DNA from: Methylomonas albis | GTDB taxonomy: Bacteria; Pseudomonadota; Gammaproteobacteria; Methylococcales; Methylomonadaceae | Reading direction: 5' to 3' | NCBI RefSeq assembly: GCF_014850955.1 | Contig: NZ_JACXSS010000001.1 | Span: forward strand, 186,001 to 250,000 | Length of the DNA stretch: 64,000 bases | In this document: in pieces, positions 8,479-16,666 of the stretch | How the letters are laid out: each line of letters starts with the position of its first letter | Position numbering within the stretch: the first letter of the stretch is position 1 | Position numbers and translations under genes: made by a program | The notes under the pieces: model-generated | The model's database searches: none | What the model was told of the DNA's origin: nothing | Seen by the model: only the letters and a program-made list of their open reading frames with translations

Positions 8479-9273
8479 CTAAAAAAGTTTATCCAAAATC
8501 GACATCACGATTTCTACCGCAATCAGCCAGATGATGATCCACTCCAAGGCCGAGGAATGCTGGTGCTTTTGTTCGTCGGCCAACATTTCCAGCAGCTCGT
8601 GTATGGTCTCAAGCTTTTTTGACAATACGTCGGTGCGTTGCTGAATTTCCAGGTAATTGGCGGCCATCGAGTAAATATGCTGATATTCCGGGTGTTCCCA
8701 GAAAAATTCCGGCGTATCCAGTAAGTCGTAATTGAGGATGATGTCGCTTTTGGTCAGAAACAACTGGCCGCGGATCATCGCCATGGTTTTGCGATTGAGC
8801 TTGATTTTACCTTCCCGCGCCAGCGATTGCGGTAAATGGCTGGTGGCGCGGATGGTATCGATAGCATGGCCTTCGAATGCCGCCAGTTTGATCGATTGCG
8901 CCATCGCATGCGACAGCGCCAGCAGCACTTTGAAATCGGCGGACTGCAGCTCTAGGTGATCGTGTTGAAACCTATCTTGCTCGCAGCCCACTTCATAGCT
9001 GAAATTATCTTCCTGCGGTTCGGCGTCGGGTTTGATTGCATAATCCAGCAACAAATCCTGCAAGGAGCGCCGGTCGTCGAGATTCAGGTTCCAGCACACC
9101 ATCACCCCATAGGCAAACACAATCGCGCAGCCGGTTTTATAATCGATAACCATCGCGTTTCTGAACAGTTGTGCGCGGGTGGTATCCAGCAGTTTTTCCC
9201 GCAATTGCGCGAATTCGAACGATTGTGCCAGGCACACCGTCAGGCAGCGTTTAATCGGTCTATCGTCTGTCAT
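8479..9273 (-). CDS. RMND1/YagE (DUF155) family protein
   Basis: A 264-residue protein resembling the DUF155 family (yeast Sif2/Sif3, human RMND1). The recognisable parts are the early GCAIVFAYGVMVCWNL strand region (about residues 48-63), the HAMAQSIKLAAFE segment, the DIILNYDLLDTPEFFWEHPEYQ stretch and a C-terminal membrane helix, WIIIWLIAVEIVMSIL. Eukaryotic relatives support mitochondrial translation from the inner membrane; the bacterial role is not established. It reads away from the DAHP synthase gene and has its own promoter region. Confidence 0.8.
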   Translation of the reverse strand: MTDDRPIKRCLTVCLAQSFEFAQLREKLLDTTRAQLFRNAMVIDYKTGCAIVFAYGVMVCWNLNLDDRRSLQDLLLDYAIKPDAEPQEDNFSYEVGCEQDRFQHDHLELQSADFKVLLALSHAMAQSIKLAAFEGHAIDTIRATSHLPQSLAREGKIKLNRKTMAMIRGQLFLTKSDIILNYDLLDTPEFFWEHPEYQHIYSMAANYLEIQQRTDVLSKKLETIHELLEMLADEQKHQHSSALEWIIIWLIAVEIVMSILDKLF

Positions 9274-9380
9274 GTCCGGGTTTTCTCAAGTCGGTTTCGG
9301 CATTAGTTTGTAACACCGACACGGCAAAACGGTTAAAATAGTCAATTAATCCTTCTATTGAAAGCGTATTGCTGAGTGTC

Positions 9381-10460
9381 ATGCCAACTAACTATAACAC
9401 CGATGATTTAAGAATTTGTGAAACCAAGGACGTGGTAGCGCCGATTCAAGTTCATGAAGAAATTCCGATGACCGAGCAGGCCGCCGCCACCATTCTGCAT
9501 ACGCGGGCGGCGATTCACAACATTCTCACCGGTGCCGACGATAGATTGCTGGTGATTATCGGTCCTTGCTCCATCCACGACCCGGCAGCGGCAGTGGAAT
9601 ATGCCGGACGCTTGAAACTCATCATGGACGAGTTACAAAATGATTTGGTGATAGTGATGCGGGTTTACTTCGAAAAGCCGCGCACCACGGTAGGCTGGAA
9701 AGGCTTGATCAACGATCCGGACCTCAATTCCAGCTTCAACATCAACAAAGGCCTGCGCATGGCTCGGCAGTTATTGTCGGATGTGAATAACCTCGGTGTG
9801 CCGGCTGCTACCGAATATCTGGACTTGATTACGCCGCAATATGTCTCGGACTTGATTTCCTGGGGCGCCATCGGCGCCCGCACCACCGAAAGCCAGGTAC
9901 ATCGGGAATTGGCGTCCGGATTATCCTGCCCGGTCGGCTTTAAAAACGCCACCGACGGCGGTATTAAGATCGCCATCGACGCCATCAATGCTGCAATGAG
10001 TCCGCATCACTTTTTGTCCTTGACCAAGGAAGGCCGTTCGGCGATTTTCTCGACGCGCGGTAACGAAGATGCGCATATCATCTTGCGCGGCGGCAACAAT
10101 AGACCGAATTATGACGAAGTCAGCGTCGAGCAAGTGGCCGAAGGCTTGGTTGATGCAGGCCTTCGCCCCAATATCATGGTCGATTTCAGTCACGCCAACA
10201 GTTCCAAAAAATACGAACGGCAAATGCTGGTTGCACAAGATGTGGCCGGGCAAATCAGACAAGGCGACAAACGTATCATCGGCGCGATGGTGGAAAGTCA
10301 TCTGGTCGGTGGTCGTCAGGATGTCGAGGAAGGCAAACCGCTGACTTACGGGCAAAGCATTACCGACGCCTGCTTGTGCTGGGAAGACAGCGCGGAATTG
10401 TTACATCATCTGGCTAGTGCGGTACAACGCCGCCGCGCCGCGACTACACACAAGGTTTAA
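9381..10460 (+). CDS. aroG: 3-deoxy-7-phosphoheptulonate synthase (class I)
   Basis: Condenses phosphoenolpyruvate with erythrose 4-phosphate, the entry step of aromatic amino-acid synthesis. The 359-residue protein shows the class I (AroFGH) pattern: NTDDLRI at the N-terminus, IIGPCSIHDP (59-68, with the metal-binding Cys63), VYFEKPRTTVGWKG, and the later VDFSHANSSK and GAMVESHLVGG. The ATG at 9381 is preferred; a TTG at 9369 would add four residues without homology. Whether it is inhibited by Phe, Tyr or Trp cannot be read from sequence. Only 3 bases separate it from thiSG, so the two are co-transcribed. Confidence 0.93.
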   Translation: MPTNYNTDDLRICETKDVVAPIQVHEEIPMTEQAAATILHTRAAIHNILTGADDRLLVIIGPCSIHDPAAAVEYAGRLKLIMDELQNDLVIVMRVYFEKPRTTVGWKGLINDPDLNSSFNINKGLRMARQLLSDVNNLGVPAATEYLDLITPQYVSDLISWGAIGARTTESQVHRELASGLSCPVGFKNATDGGIKIAIDAINAAMSPHHFLSLTKEGRSAIFSTRGNEDAHIILRGGNNRPNYDEVSVEQVAEGLVDAGLRPNIMVDFSHANSSKKYERQMLVAQDVAGQIRQGDKRIIGAMVESHLVGGRQDVEEGKPLTYGQSITDACLCWEDSAELLHHLASAVQRRRAATTHKV

Positions 10461-10463
10461 AGC

Positions 10464-11441
10464 ATGAAAATACAGGTCAATGGCGACAATCGCGAAGTCG
10501 GCGAGAACGCTACCGTTGCCGACATAATTGCCGATTTGGGTTTGACCGGCAAACGCATCGCCGTGGAATTGAACAAGGAAATTTTGCCGTTCACCCAACA
10601 CGCCAGCCAACGTTTACAAAACGACGACCGCTTGGAAATCGTGCAAGCCATCGGCGGCGGGCAGGACGATTATTTCACGCTGGCCGGTAAGCAATATCGC
10701 TCTCGGCTGTTGGTGGGCTCCGGCAAATACAAGGATCTGGAAGAAACCCGTTTGGCCACCGAAGCTAGCGGCGCCGAGATTATCACGGTGGCTATTCGCC
10801 GAACCAATATCGGCCAGAACCCTGGTGAACCCAATTTGCTGGACGTAATCTCGCCCGATAAATACACCATCCTGCCCAACACCGCCGGCTGCTATACGGC
10901 CGAAGACGCGGTGCGCACTTGCCGCTTGGCCCGTGAATTATTGGGCGGGCATAAATTGGTCAAACTGGAAGTGCTGGCCGATCAGCTGACCTTGTTTCCG
11001 GACGTTGCCCAAAGTTATATTGCCGCCGAATTGCTGGTCAAAGACGGCTTCGATGTGATGGTTTACACCAACGACGACCCGATTGCGGCTAAACGCTTGG
11101 AAGAAATCGGCTGCATCGCTGTGATGCCATTGGCCGCACCTATCGGTTCCGGCTTGGGCATCCGTAATCCGTACAATATCCTGACCATCGTCGAAAACGC
11201 CAAAGTACCTATTTTGGTCGATGCCGGTGTCGGCACCGCTTCCGACGCAGCGATGGCGATGGAACTGGGCTGCGACGGCGTGTTAATGAACACAGCCATT
11301 GCCGCCGCAAGAAACCCGGTGTTGATGGCCTCGGCGATGAAAAAAGGCATCGAAGCCGGCCGCGAAGCATTTTTGGCCGGACGCATGCCGCGCAAACGCT
11401 TTGCCTCGGCGTCTTCGCCGATTGATGGGTTGTTTTTGTAA
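10464..11441 (+). CDS. thiSG: Fused sulfur carrier ThiS and thiazole synthase ThiG
   Basis: One uninterrupted reading frame joins a ThiS domain (residues 1-66, ending AIGGG) to a complete ThiG domain (about 70-325). ThiS normally carries sulfur as a C-terminal Gly-Gly thiocarboxylate; ThiG forms the thiazole phosphate of thiamine from deoxyxylulose 5-phosphate, dehydroglycine and that sulfur. The ThiG part keeps its Schiff-base lysine region [10 protein letters not shown] (Lys167) and the [20 protein letters not shown] phosphate-binding region. In the fusion the Gly-Gly is internal, so activation would need cleavage after it or another mechanism. Similar fusions are annotated in other bacteria. 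It follows aroG by 3 bases. Confidence 0.93.
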   Translation: MKIQVNGDNREVGENATVADIIADLGLTGKRIAVELNKEILPFTQHASQRLQNDDRLEIVQAIGGGQDDYFTLAGKQYRSRLLVGSGKYKDLEETRLATEASGAEIITVAIRRTNIGQNPGEPNLLDVISPDKYTILPNTAGCYTAEDAVRTCRLARELLGGHKLVKLEVLADQLTLFPDVAQSYIAAELLVKDGFDVMVYTNDDPIAAKRLEEIGCIAVMPLAAPIGSGLGIRNPYNILTIVENAKVPILVDAGVGTASDAAMAMELGCDGVLMNTAIAAARNPVLMASAMKKGIEAGREAFLAGRMPRKRFASASSPIDGLFL

Positions 11442-11451
11442 CGGAGAGTCC

Positions 11452-11637
11452 GTGGAAATATCAGAACGCTTAGTAATAAAACTTCTGATTTTAGCGATTA
11501 CTCTTGGGGTCTATTTTTTATTAAAAACTATAATCCCCAATTTAGAATTCGAGAGTTTGCACAAGAAAGTAATACTGATAGTTGCAGTAACTTCAATTGG
11601 ATTTTTTATCTTTGTAACTTTTAAATACGGAATGTAG
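11452..11637 (+). CDS. Small predicted membrane protein
   Basis: A 61-residue protein starting at GTG (11452) with a GGAGAG ribosome-binding site (11443-11448) just after the thiSG stop. It has two hydrophobic segments (about residues 8-24 and 38-54) separated by a short charged loop. I recognise no family. Its DNA is visibly more AT-rich than the flanking genes, which suggests foreign origin or relaxed selection. The strong ribosome-binding site and the two clean membrane segments argue that it is a real gene, but it remains tentative. Confidence 0.45.
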   Translation: MEISERLVIKLLILAITLGVYFLLKTIIPNLEFESLHKKVILIVAVTSIGFFIFVTFKYGM

Positions 11638-11668
11638 GTTGGGTTAGCCTGGTAGGGCGTGACCCAAC
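11638..11668. repeat. Hairpin repeat of the GGTTGGGTTA...ACCCAAC type
   Basis: GTTGGGT (11638-11644) and ACCCAAC (11662-11668) form an inverted repeat around GTAGGGCG-like spacer bases. The pattern GTAGGTTGGGTTAG...ACCCAACG resembles a small dispersed element common in environmental proteobacterial genomes. A second related piece, CCGGGTTACGCACCG, follows near 11684. No copy number can be judged from this window. Confidence 0.45.
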
Positions 11669-11733
11669 GAATGGCCAACGTGCCGGGTTACGCACCGTTA
11701 ACACGATCATCTGATACGCTTAAACCTTTCATT

Positions 11734-11934
11734 ATGAACGCCACGAAGCTTGACACCGAAAACGAAGTAATTTGCTACTGCAGCGGCACCACCGGGCAGC
11801 AAATCAAACAACTACTCGACGAGGGAGTCACCGATCCGGAAAGAATCTCCCGTATCACCGGCACTGCGTCCGGCTGCGGCGGCTGCGAATTCGAATTTCA
11901 GCAACTCATATCCGAGCACGGTCAAAAAGCTTAA
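11734..11934 (+). CDS. BFD-like [2Fe-2S]-binding protein
   Basis: A 66-residue protein with the cysteine pattern of the BFD (bacterioferritin-associated ferredoxin) domain: CYC near residues 14-16 and CGGC near 48-51, the four presumed ligands of a [2Fe-2S] cluster. The ATG at 11734 directly precedes NATKLDTENEVICYC; the frame upstream is open but reads through the repeat and is unlikely to be coding. Related domains act in iron release from bacterioferritin or as electron-transfer modules in larger enzymes. No bacterioferritin is nearby. The next gene begins 4 bases later and may share its function. Confidence 0.8.
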   Translation: MNATKLDTENEVICYCSGTTGQQIKQLLDEGVTDPERISRITGTASGCGGCEFEFQQLISEHGQKA

Positions 11935-11938
11935 GACA

Positions 11939-12262
11939 ATGGCCTGCTGCGACGATCCCACCGAGCCGAAAAAACTCGACCGCCGGGAATTGATCCGGCT
12001 CCAGGAACAATATGGCGAATTGGTTCGCGACCTGTTCACCGACGATCCCGAAAATGTCATCCTCAATCTGCTAAACGACGCCAGCGCTTATTTGACGGAA
12101 CTGGCGGCGCTGAATGCCCATCACGCGTCGGTCAGACTGCGAGCGATTGGTTTATTGGAAAAATCCAGTGTTTCGGTGTTGCAGCGAATCTTGGAAAAGG
12201 AGCCGGATTCCGCCTTTGGTTTGGCCGCAACCGCCAGACTGACCAAGCTCCGGACCAGCTAG
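11939..12262 (+). CDS. Hypothetical protein, all-helical
   Basis: A 107-residue protein of unknown family. It begins MACCDDP, with two adjacent cysteines, and continues as predicted amphipathic helices rich in Leu, Ala and Glu, resembling a short HEAT-like or four-helix unit (repeating LL.DA...L..L and LRAIGLLE patterns). It starts 4 bases after the BFD-like gene, so both are probably translated from one message and may act together, perhaps in iron-sulfur or iron handling. That functional link is inference from spacing only. Confidence 0.7.
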   Translation: MACCDDPTEPKKLDRRELIRLQEQYGELVRDLFTDDPENVILNLLNDASAYLTELAALNAHHASVRLRAIGLLEKSSVSVLQRILEKEPDSAFGLAATARLTKLRTS

Positions 12263-12432
12263 CGGTTAAATCCGCACAGACTGCTTGATAGTTGATGTAT
12301 CTCAGCTACATTTTGGAAGCTTGTCAAAACAAGACCGGTAGAAGGTGTGTTTGCGCGGCCATTGCTGGCTACATCTGCATGCTTACAAAATCGGTAGACT
12401 TTTCCTCTCGTCAAAGCCCCAAGGATTTCATC

Positions 12433-12951
12433 ATGAATTTATCGACATTTACGATCGCGGCGTTAGTGCTGTTGGTTTCCGCAAACTCAAATGCGGGCGA
12501 TTACGTTTGCAAGACAATCAACGGCGTCATACAGCCTTTCGCGGCCGATCCGGACTGTAATATTCTGCGATTCAAGGATAGGCATTTTCCCGATGCCACT
12601 TTTCTAGGCCCCTTGCCAGCCGAGGCTCCGCCTGTCTGTTTTGCCGGTAGCTTAACGGCCACGCTAGGCAAGCAACAACTGACCGGTACCGCGTTTTCCG
12701 GGGTAATCGCCAACGGTGTAGGCCAATTAACGGCAGTATCGGCGATCAAACTGAGCGCGGGCTCTGTAGAGTTGGGTCGGATTTTCACCAAGGATCTGAT
12801 TTTTAATCCTGATGCGGCGACGACCGAAATGCTGACGGTGGTCGCCGGCAGTAAAGTCTTCAAAGGCAGTCACGGGCAATTTGAGATAACCGGCAATATC
12901 ACATATCAAACGGCGACACTCACTGGGCAACTGTGTATAGAAAATGATTGA
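12433..12951 (+). CDS. Hypothetical secreted protein
   Basis: A 172-residue protein with a clear signal peptide (about residues 1-21, cleavage after SNANAG-like ANSNA). The mature part is beta-rich and contains four cysteines (YVCKT, DCN, PVCFAG, QLCIEND), which could form two disulfides in the periplasm. Gly/Ser/Thr-rich strands such as GSLTATLGKQQLTGTAF suggest a small beta-barrel or sandwich. I recognise no family. The ATG at 12433 is preferred because it starts the signal peptide; an earlier in-frame start adds an unlikely leader. It stands alone between the preceding helical protein and trmB. Confidence 0.65.
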   Translation: MNLSTFTIAALVLLVSANSNAGDYVCKTINGVIQPFAADPDCNILRFKDRHFPDATFLGPLPAEAPPVCFAGSLTATLGKQQLTGTAFSGVIANGVGQLTAVSAIKLSAGSVELGRIFTKDLIFNPDAATTEMLTVVAGSKVFKGSHGQFEITGNITYQTATLTGQLCIEND

Positions 12952-13004
12952 GCCGTCGTTTTCGGGTTTGTATGGCGTTGTCAGTCAGGACTTCTAGATC
13001 ATTG

Positions 13005-13032
13005 AGGGGTCTCAATCGAGATTGAGACCCCT
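13005..13032. terminator. Perfect 13-bp inverted repeat, possible terminator
   Basis: AGGGGTCTCAATC (13005-13017) and GATTGAGACCCCT (13020-13032) are exact complements with only two bases between them. A very stable hairpin would form in RNA. No T-run follows on either strand, so it may act as a transcript end stabiliser or a protein-binding palindrome rather than a classical terminator. It lies 53 bases after the secreted-protein gene and about 110 bases before trmB. Confidence 0.5.
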
Positions 13033-13141
13033 TACCGGATCGTTAGCCTGTCGATAATAACTAAGCTGATATACTCGCTACCCAAGACCGGTCTTGTTGC
13101 CAATTTCGTTGAGCATTACCCGAGTAACCCTCGCTATTTCC

Positions 13142-13831
13142 ATGACTGAACCGCAAAAAATTGATCCAGCCCGCATCAAAAGCTTTATCCGCCGCCAAGG
13201 TCGTGCCACCGCCGGTCAGAAACTGGCGCTGGAGAGTCACTGGGATAAATATTGTCTGTCCCCGCAAGCCAACTTTGATGCCGAGCAGGCTTTCGGTCGG
13301 CAAGCGCCGCTGATCGTTGAAATCGGTTTTGGCAACGGCGACAGTTTGGCGGCGATGGCAGAGGCGAATCCGGATTTGAACTATTTAGGTATCGAAGTGC
13401 ATCGGCCCGGCGTCGGCCATTTGATGATGTTGCTGGAGCAACGCGGCATTAACAATGTGCGGATTTATCATCACGATGCCATCGAGATTCTGGAACAGAA
13501 AATTGCCGACTACAGTCTGGCCGGCGTGCATCTGTTTTTCCCCGATCCCTGGCAAAAGCGTCGTCACCACAAGCGCCGTATCGTTCGCCCCAGTTTCGTG
13601 GAATTGCTGAACAAGAAACTGCAGACCGGCGGCTACTTCCATGCGGCTACCGATTGGGAACATTACGCCCACGATATGTTGGGAATATTGTCGGCTGGCG
13701 CCGGTTTGCAAAACAGCAGCCTCAGCAACGACTTCTGCGAGCGTCCAACTTATCGGCCCTTAACCAAGTTTGAAAACCGCGGTTTGGGCTTGGGTCACGG
13801 GGTTTGGGATTTGATTTTTCGGAAGGTTTAA
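13142..13831 (+). CDS. trmB: tRNA (guanine-N7-)-methyltransferase
   Basis: Methylates N7 of G46 in the variable loop of tRNAs with S-adenosylmethionine. The 229-residue protein has the SAM-binding motif VEIGFGNGDSL (about 58-68), the family motif LGIEVHRPGVG, the substrate region LFFPDPWQKRRHHKRR and the closing TKFENRGLGLGHGVWDL. The start at 13142 (MTEPQKID) is chosen over upstream TTG options, which add a non-conserved leader. In Pseudomonas thiG directly precedes trmB; here about 1.7 kb of accessory genes separates them. Confidence 0.94.
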   Translation: MTEPQKIDPARIKSFIRRQGRATAGQKLALESHWDKYCLSPQANFDAEQAFGRQAPLIVEIGFGNGDSLAAMAEANPDLNYLGIEVHRPGVGHLMMLLEQRGINNVRIYHHDAIEILEQKIADYSLAGVHLFFPDPWQKRRHHKRRIVRPSFVELLNKKLQTGGYFHAATDWEHYAHDMLGILSAGAGLQNSSLSNDFCERPTYRPLTKFENRGLGLGHGVWDLIFRKV

Positions 13832-13857
13832 GCCGATCGAGAGTCTATAACACATTC

Positions 13858-13895
13858 GCTGAGTGGAGTCGAAGCGCGCGCCGGCTCCGCTCAGC
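13858..13895. repeat. GCTGAGtGGAG...CTCCgCTCAGC inverted repeat
   Basis: GCTGAGTGGAG (13858-13868) and CTCCGCTCAGC (13885-13895) pair at 10 of 11 positions around GTCGAAG-containing loop DNA. It sits between the convergent trmB and yaiL-like genes and may end both transcripts. The core TTCGCTGAGTGGAGTCGAAG resembles dispersed repeats frequent in proteobacterial intergenic DNA. No second full copy was noticed in the window. Confidence 0.5.
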
Positions 13896-13904
13896 CAACG
13901 GTTT

Positions 13905-14459
13905 TCACCACATCAAATCATCCGGAATTTGAAACGCCGCATACGGATCGTCGGCGGCCGCCACATCCTGGGTGGCTTCATTCAACACCACTATAACGGC
14001 GGCGTCCCGCTCATGTACTTTTCGGGCGACTTCTGCCGGTACGATTTGGTAATGACTATCTACTTTGGCGATACCAGCCCGGCCATTGATTAATGCCACC
14101 CGTACTTTTTCCGCCACGTATAAGGTTTTGACCTTGTTGTCATCGGTGAAGTTATAAGCCACGCCGTTAGGATCCTGGGCGATACGGTTCATTTCGACGA
14201 TTTGTTTGATCTGTGCGACCAGGGCTTTCTGTTCCTCGGCCAATTTGTGTTGCCGATTCAATTCGCGGTCGCGTTCCACTTGTTGTTGGCGCAGTTGCTC
14301 GGCGCTGAGTTTGATCTCGTCGATGATCTCGACGCCGGTATTGCGTTCCAACTTGGTTTGTTTGCGTTTCTCGGCTTTGACTTGTTTCAGCTTGGCATCG
14401 TTGCTCAAGCCGGATTTAAGCAGTTGCTCTTGCAGTGATAAGGTTTGCGGTTTTTTCAT
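13905..14459 (-). CDS. yaiL: DUF2058 (YaiL-like) nucleoprotein
   Basis: A 184-residue protein of the DUF2058 family, found widely in gammaproteobacteria and loosely described as a polynucleotide-associated protein. The first 90 residues are highly charged, rich in Lys, Glu and Gln (LSLQEQLLKSGL, then KAEKRKQTKLER), and probably form a coiled coil. The C-terminal half has NFTDDNKVKTLYVAE and GIAKVDSHYQIVPAEVA, typical of the family. No enzymatic activity is established. It lies 54 bases downstream of the secreted peptidase gene on the same strand. Confidence 0.85.
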   Translation of the reverse strand: MKKPQTLSLQEQLLKSGLSNDAKLKQVKAEKRKQTKLERNTGVEIIDEIKLSAEQLRQQQVERDRELNRQHKLAEEQKALVAQIKQIVEMNRIAQDPNGVAYNFTDDNKVKTLYVAEKVRVALINGRAGIAKVDSHYQIVPAEVARKVHERDAAVIVVLNEATQDVAAADDPYAAFQIPDDLMW

Positions 14460-14513
14460 GGCTAGACAGCGGTTTATCGACGTTAAAATTCGCGGTCAGC
14501 ATAGCACAAAGTT

Positions 14514-15734
14514 TTATTGGCCCAGCATCTTGCCGGTGGCGTACTGCCACCAGCTTAGTGGTCTGGTCAAAGGTGCGGCGCAGCGGTCGTAACCTTGATA
14601 TTCGATGCCGCGAAAAATGTCTTCGCGCAACCACTGGTAAGCCGCCGGCGCGCTGTGCTGCAGGCGCTCCGGGATCAAGATGTATTGGGCCACCAACTCG
14701 GCCAGCTTTTCCTGGCTGGTGCCGTCGTAACGGCCTTCGTTAACTTCGCCCAGATATTCGAAGGCCTCAAACCATTTCGACGGCCACAGCGCCAACTTGG
14801 CCTCGGCGATGATTTTCATGATGTCTGCGTCGTTGGAAATCTTGTGGTATTTATAAAAAAAATACAGATCGTCCTGACCGTTCCAGAAATGGAAGTTATC
14901 GATGGTATGGGCGATCTCGTGGACGACGATAGGCAGCCTAAAATCCACCAGATATTGCACGCCGATGTCGCGATAAGTGCCGCCTTCCTTGCCTTTGTCG
15001 AAGGCTTTGACGGTAAACACAATCAGGTTTTGGCCGCTGAATACTTGGGCGACGGTCTGCGAGCGAAAACCGATGCCCGGCACCAGCGTCAACGGATGAG
15101 TATGATCTTGCCAGATGCTGTTTTTGTAATCTTCCTGAAATGCGTCGCGAATCAGCTCTTGCATCACAGTCGGCTTGTCGGCAATTTCCTGTTCCAGATT
15201 ATCTACCGGCTTGGCTTTGCTGATGCTTTGCCTTAAAAAAGCCGGGATTTTGCGGATGGCTTTTTCGAACAGGCGCAGATGATCGGCGTTGAAGCGCTTT
15301 ACTTCGTAGCGGTAATCCTCGCTGTGTTTGATGACGGTTTTGGTGTCATAGAACAAGGCCAGCGCCCGCCAGGCGGCCTCACGGTCATCCCAATACTTTT
15401 CAAGTACACAGAGTTCGCCGGCGATATTGTCGGCGCAGGACTCGCGGTAATCGGCTAAGTCGTCGAGATAATCCTGGTTTTTATGATCGGTCAGCACCGC
15501 CACCGCTTGTTTGCGCAAGTCCGGATGGCCCACTTCGTAAAAACGGATGATGTCGGCTAGTGCGGCGGTGGGGGTAAAGTTTTGCTGGCTGGTTGCGCAG
15601 ACCAGCTCCGTGTTCTGCGACAGCGTGAAAAAGCGGTTTTGAAACAGCGGCGCCGGTTCAGCTGCGTGAACAGCGCCAATATTTAACAGCAGCCAGCCTA
15701 AGCAAGCAGGCCGCAAAAAAGTCAAACGGCGCAA
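14514..15734 (-). CDS. Secreted zinc metallopeptidase-like protein (HExxH)
   Basis: A 406-residue protein with a signal peptide (about residues 1-24). Residues 272-276 read HEIAH within IVVHEIAHTIDNF, a gluzincin-type zinc-binding site. Further on, TSQEKLAELVAQY (339-351) offers Glu342 as a third ligand. This layout, HExxH-x-(V/I)D followed by E-x-x-A-E and an aromatic helix, resembles the anthrax-lethal-factor-like (ATLF/M34) peptidases, although overall similarity cannot be measured here. Six cysteines are spread through the protein. It begins at TTG three bases after bamD ends, so it is co-transcribed with an essential outer-membrane assembly gene. Substrate unknown. Confidence 0.7.
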   Translation of the reverse strand: MRRLTFLRPACLGWLLLNIGAVHAAEPAPLFQNRFFTLSQNTELVCATSQQNFTPTAALADIIRFYEVGHPDLRKQAVAVLTDHKNQDYLDDLADYRESCADNIAGELCVLEKYWDDREAAWRALALFYDTKTVIKHSEDYRYEVKRFNADHLRLFEKAIRKIPAFLRQSISKAKPVDNLEQEIADKPTVMQELIRDAFQEDYKNSIWQDHTHPLTLVPGIGFRSQTVAQVFSGQNLIVFTVKAFDKGKEGGTYRDIGVQYLVDFRLPIVVHEIAHTIDNFHFWNGQDDLYFFYKYHKISNDADIMKIIAEAKLALWPSKWFEAFEYLGEVNEGRYDGTSQEKLAELVAQYILIPERLQHSAPAAYQWLREDIFRGIEYQGYDRCAAPLTRPLSWWQYATGKMLGQ

Positions 15735-15737
15735 GCC

Positions 15738-16583
15738 TTATTTATCCAGGCCCATGGCGTCCCAGACTTTTTGGATGGCGCCTTCGTCTTTGTAGTTGGC
15801 TTGCGGCGCGCCGGCCGGGTAATTCAAAGTGTAAATCCGTTCGGCATCAGCGGCCAATTCGTCCATACCCAACTGCCGATAACCGTCCTGCATGATTTGC
15901 AGCGCAAACGGTACCGCCGGCGTGCGTTGGTATTCTTTAATGATGTAATTGGCGCGGTTAACAGCGGCGACATAGGCTTTACGGCGCATGTAAAAGTCGG
16001 CGACATGGACTTCGTACATCGCCATATTGTTGCGCAACGCGATCATCCGCAGTTTGGCGTCGGCGACATATTGGCTGTTGGGGTAGCGGCGGATCAATTC
16101 CTGGAAATTATCGTATGAGTCTTTGGCCGGACCGGGATCGCGTTGCGAAGAGTCGGTGGGCAAGAAGCGGTCGATAAAGCCGATGCCGCGGTTGTAATTG
16201 ATCAGGCCTTTCAAATAATAGGCGTAATCGACGCTAGGGTTACGCGGGTGAATTTTGATGAAACGGTCGGCGGCAGCCAACGCTGCTTCCGGATCGTCGT
16301 TTTTGTAATAAGCGAAAGCAACGTTCAATTGCGCTTGGGCAGCGTAATCGCCAAACGGATACCGAGATTCCAACGCTTCGTAGAGGGTAACGGCTTTTTG
16401 GTAGTTTTTATTATCCAGCGCTTCCTTGGCTTTTTCATGAAACATCTTGTCATCCCAGCCGGCGTATTCTTCCTCCTTACTGGCGGAAGAATCCTTGCTC
16501 ATGAAGGCTTCCAGGGTTTCGCAGCCTTGCAGCATCCAAGCCAGACTGGCGATAAAAACGGTTTTTACTAAAACTAATCGCAT
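15738..16583 (-). CDS. bamD: Outer-membrane assembly lipoprotein BamD
   Basis: Essential TPR lipoprotein of the BAM complex, which folds beta-barrel proteins into the outer membrane. The N-terminal signal ends in the lipobox LQGC, with Cys21 as the lipidated residue. TPR-type helices cover about 50-260 (KAVTLYEALESRYPFGDYAAQA and LRNNMAMYEVHVADFYMRR are typical). The 281-residue length is somewhat above that of E. coli BamD and includes a charged spacer after the lipobox. It is divergent from rluD, the standard gammaproteobacterial arrangement, so the 83-base gap should hold both promoters. Confidence 0.95.
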   Translation of the reverse strand: MRLVLVKTVFIASLAWMLQGCETLEAFMSKDSSASKEEEYAGWDDKMFHEKAKEALDNKNYQKAVTLYEALESRYPFGDYAAQAQLNVAFAYYKNDDPEAALAAADRFIKIHPRNPSVDYAYYLKGLINYNRGIGFIDRFLPTDSSQRDPGPAKDSYDNFQELIRRYPNSQYVADAKLRMIALRNNMAMYEVHVADFYMRRKAYVAAVNRANYIIKEYQRTPAVPFALQIMQDGYRQLGMDELAADAERIYTLNYPAGAPQANYKDEGAIQKVWDAMGLDK

Positions 16584-16666
16584 ACGTTTATCAACACGTT
16601 GTAATATTGCGGGTTTTTTGCAGCTTTTGGCGGCGTTCTGACCGCGAGTATAACTTAAAAACGACT

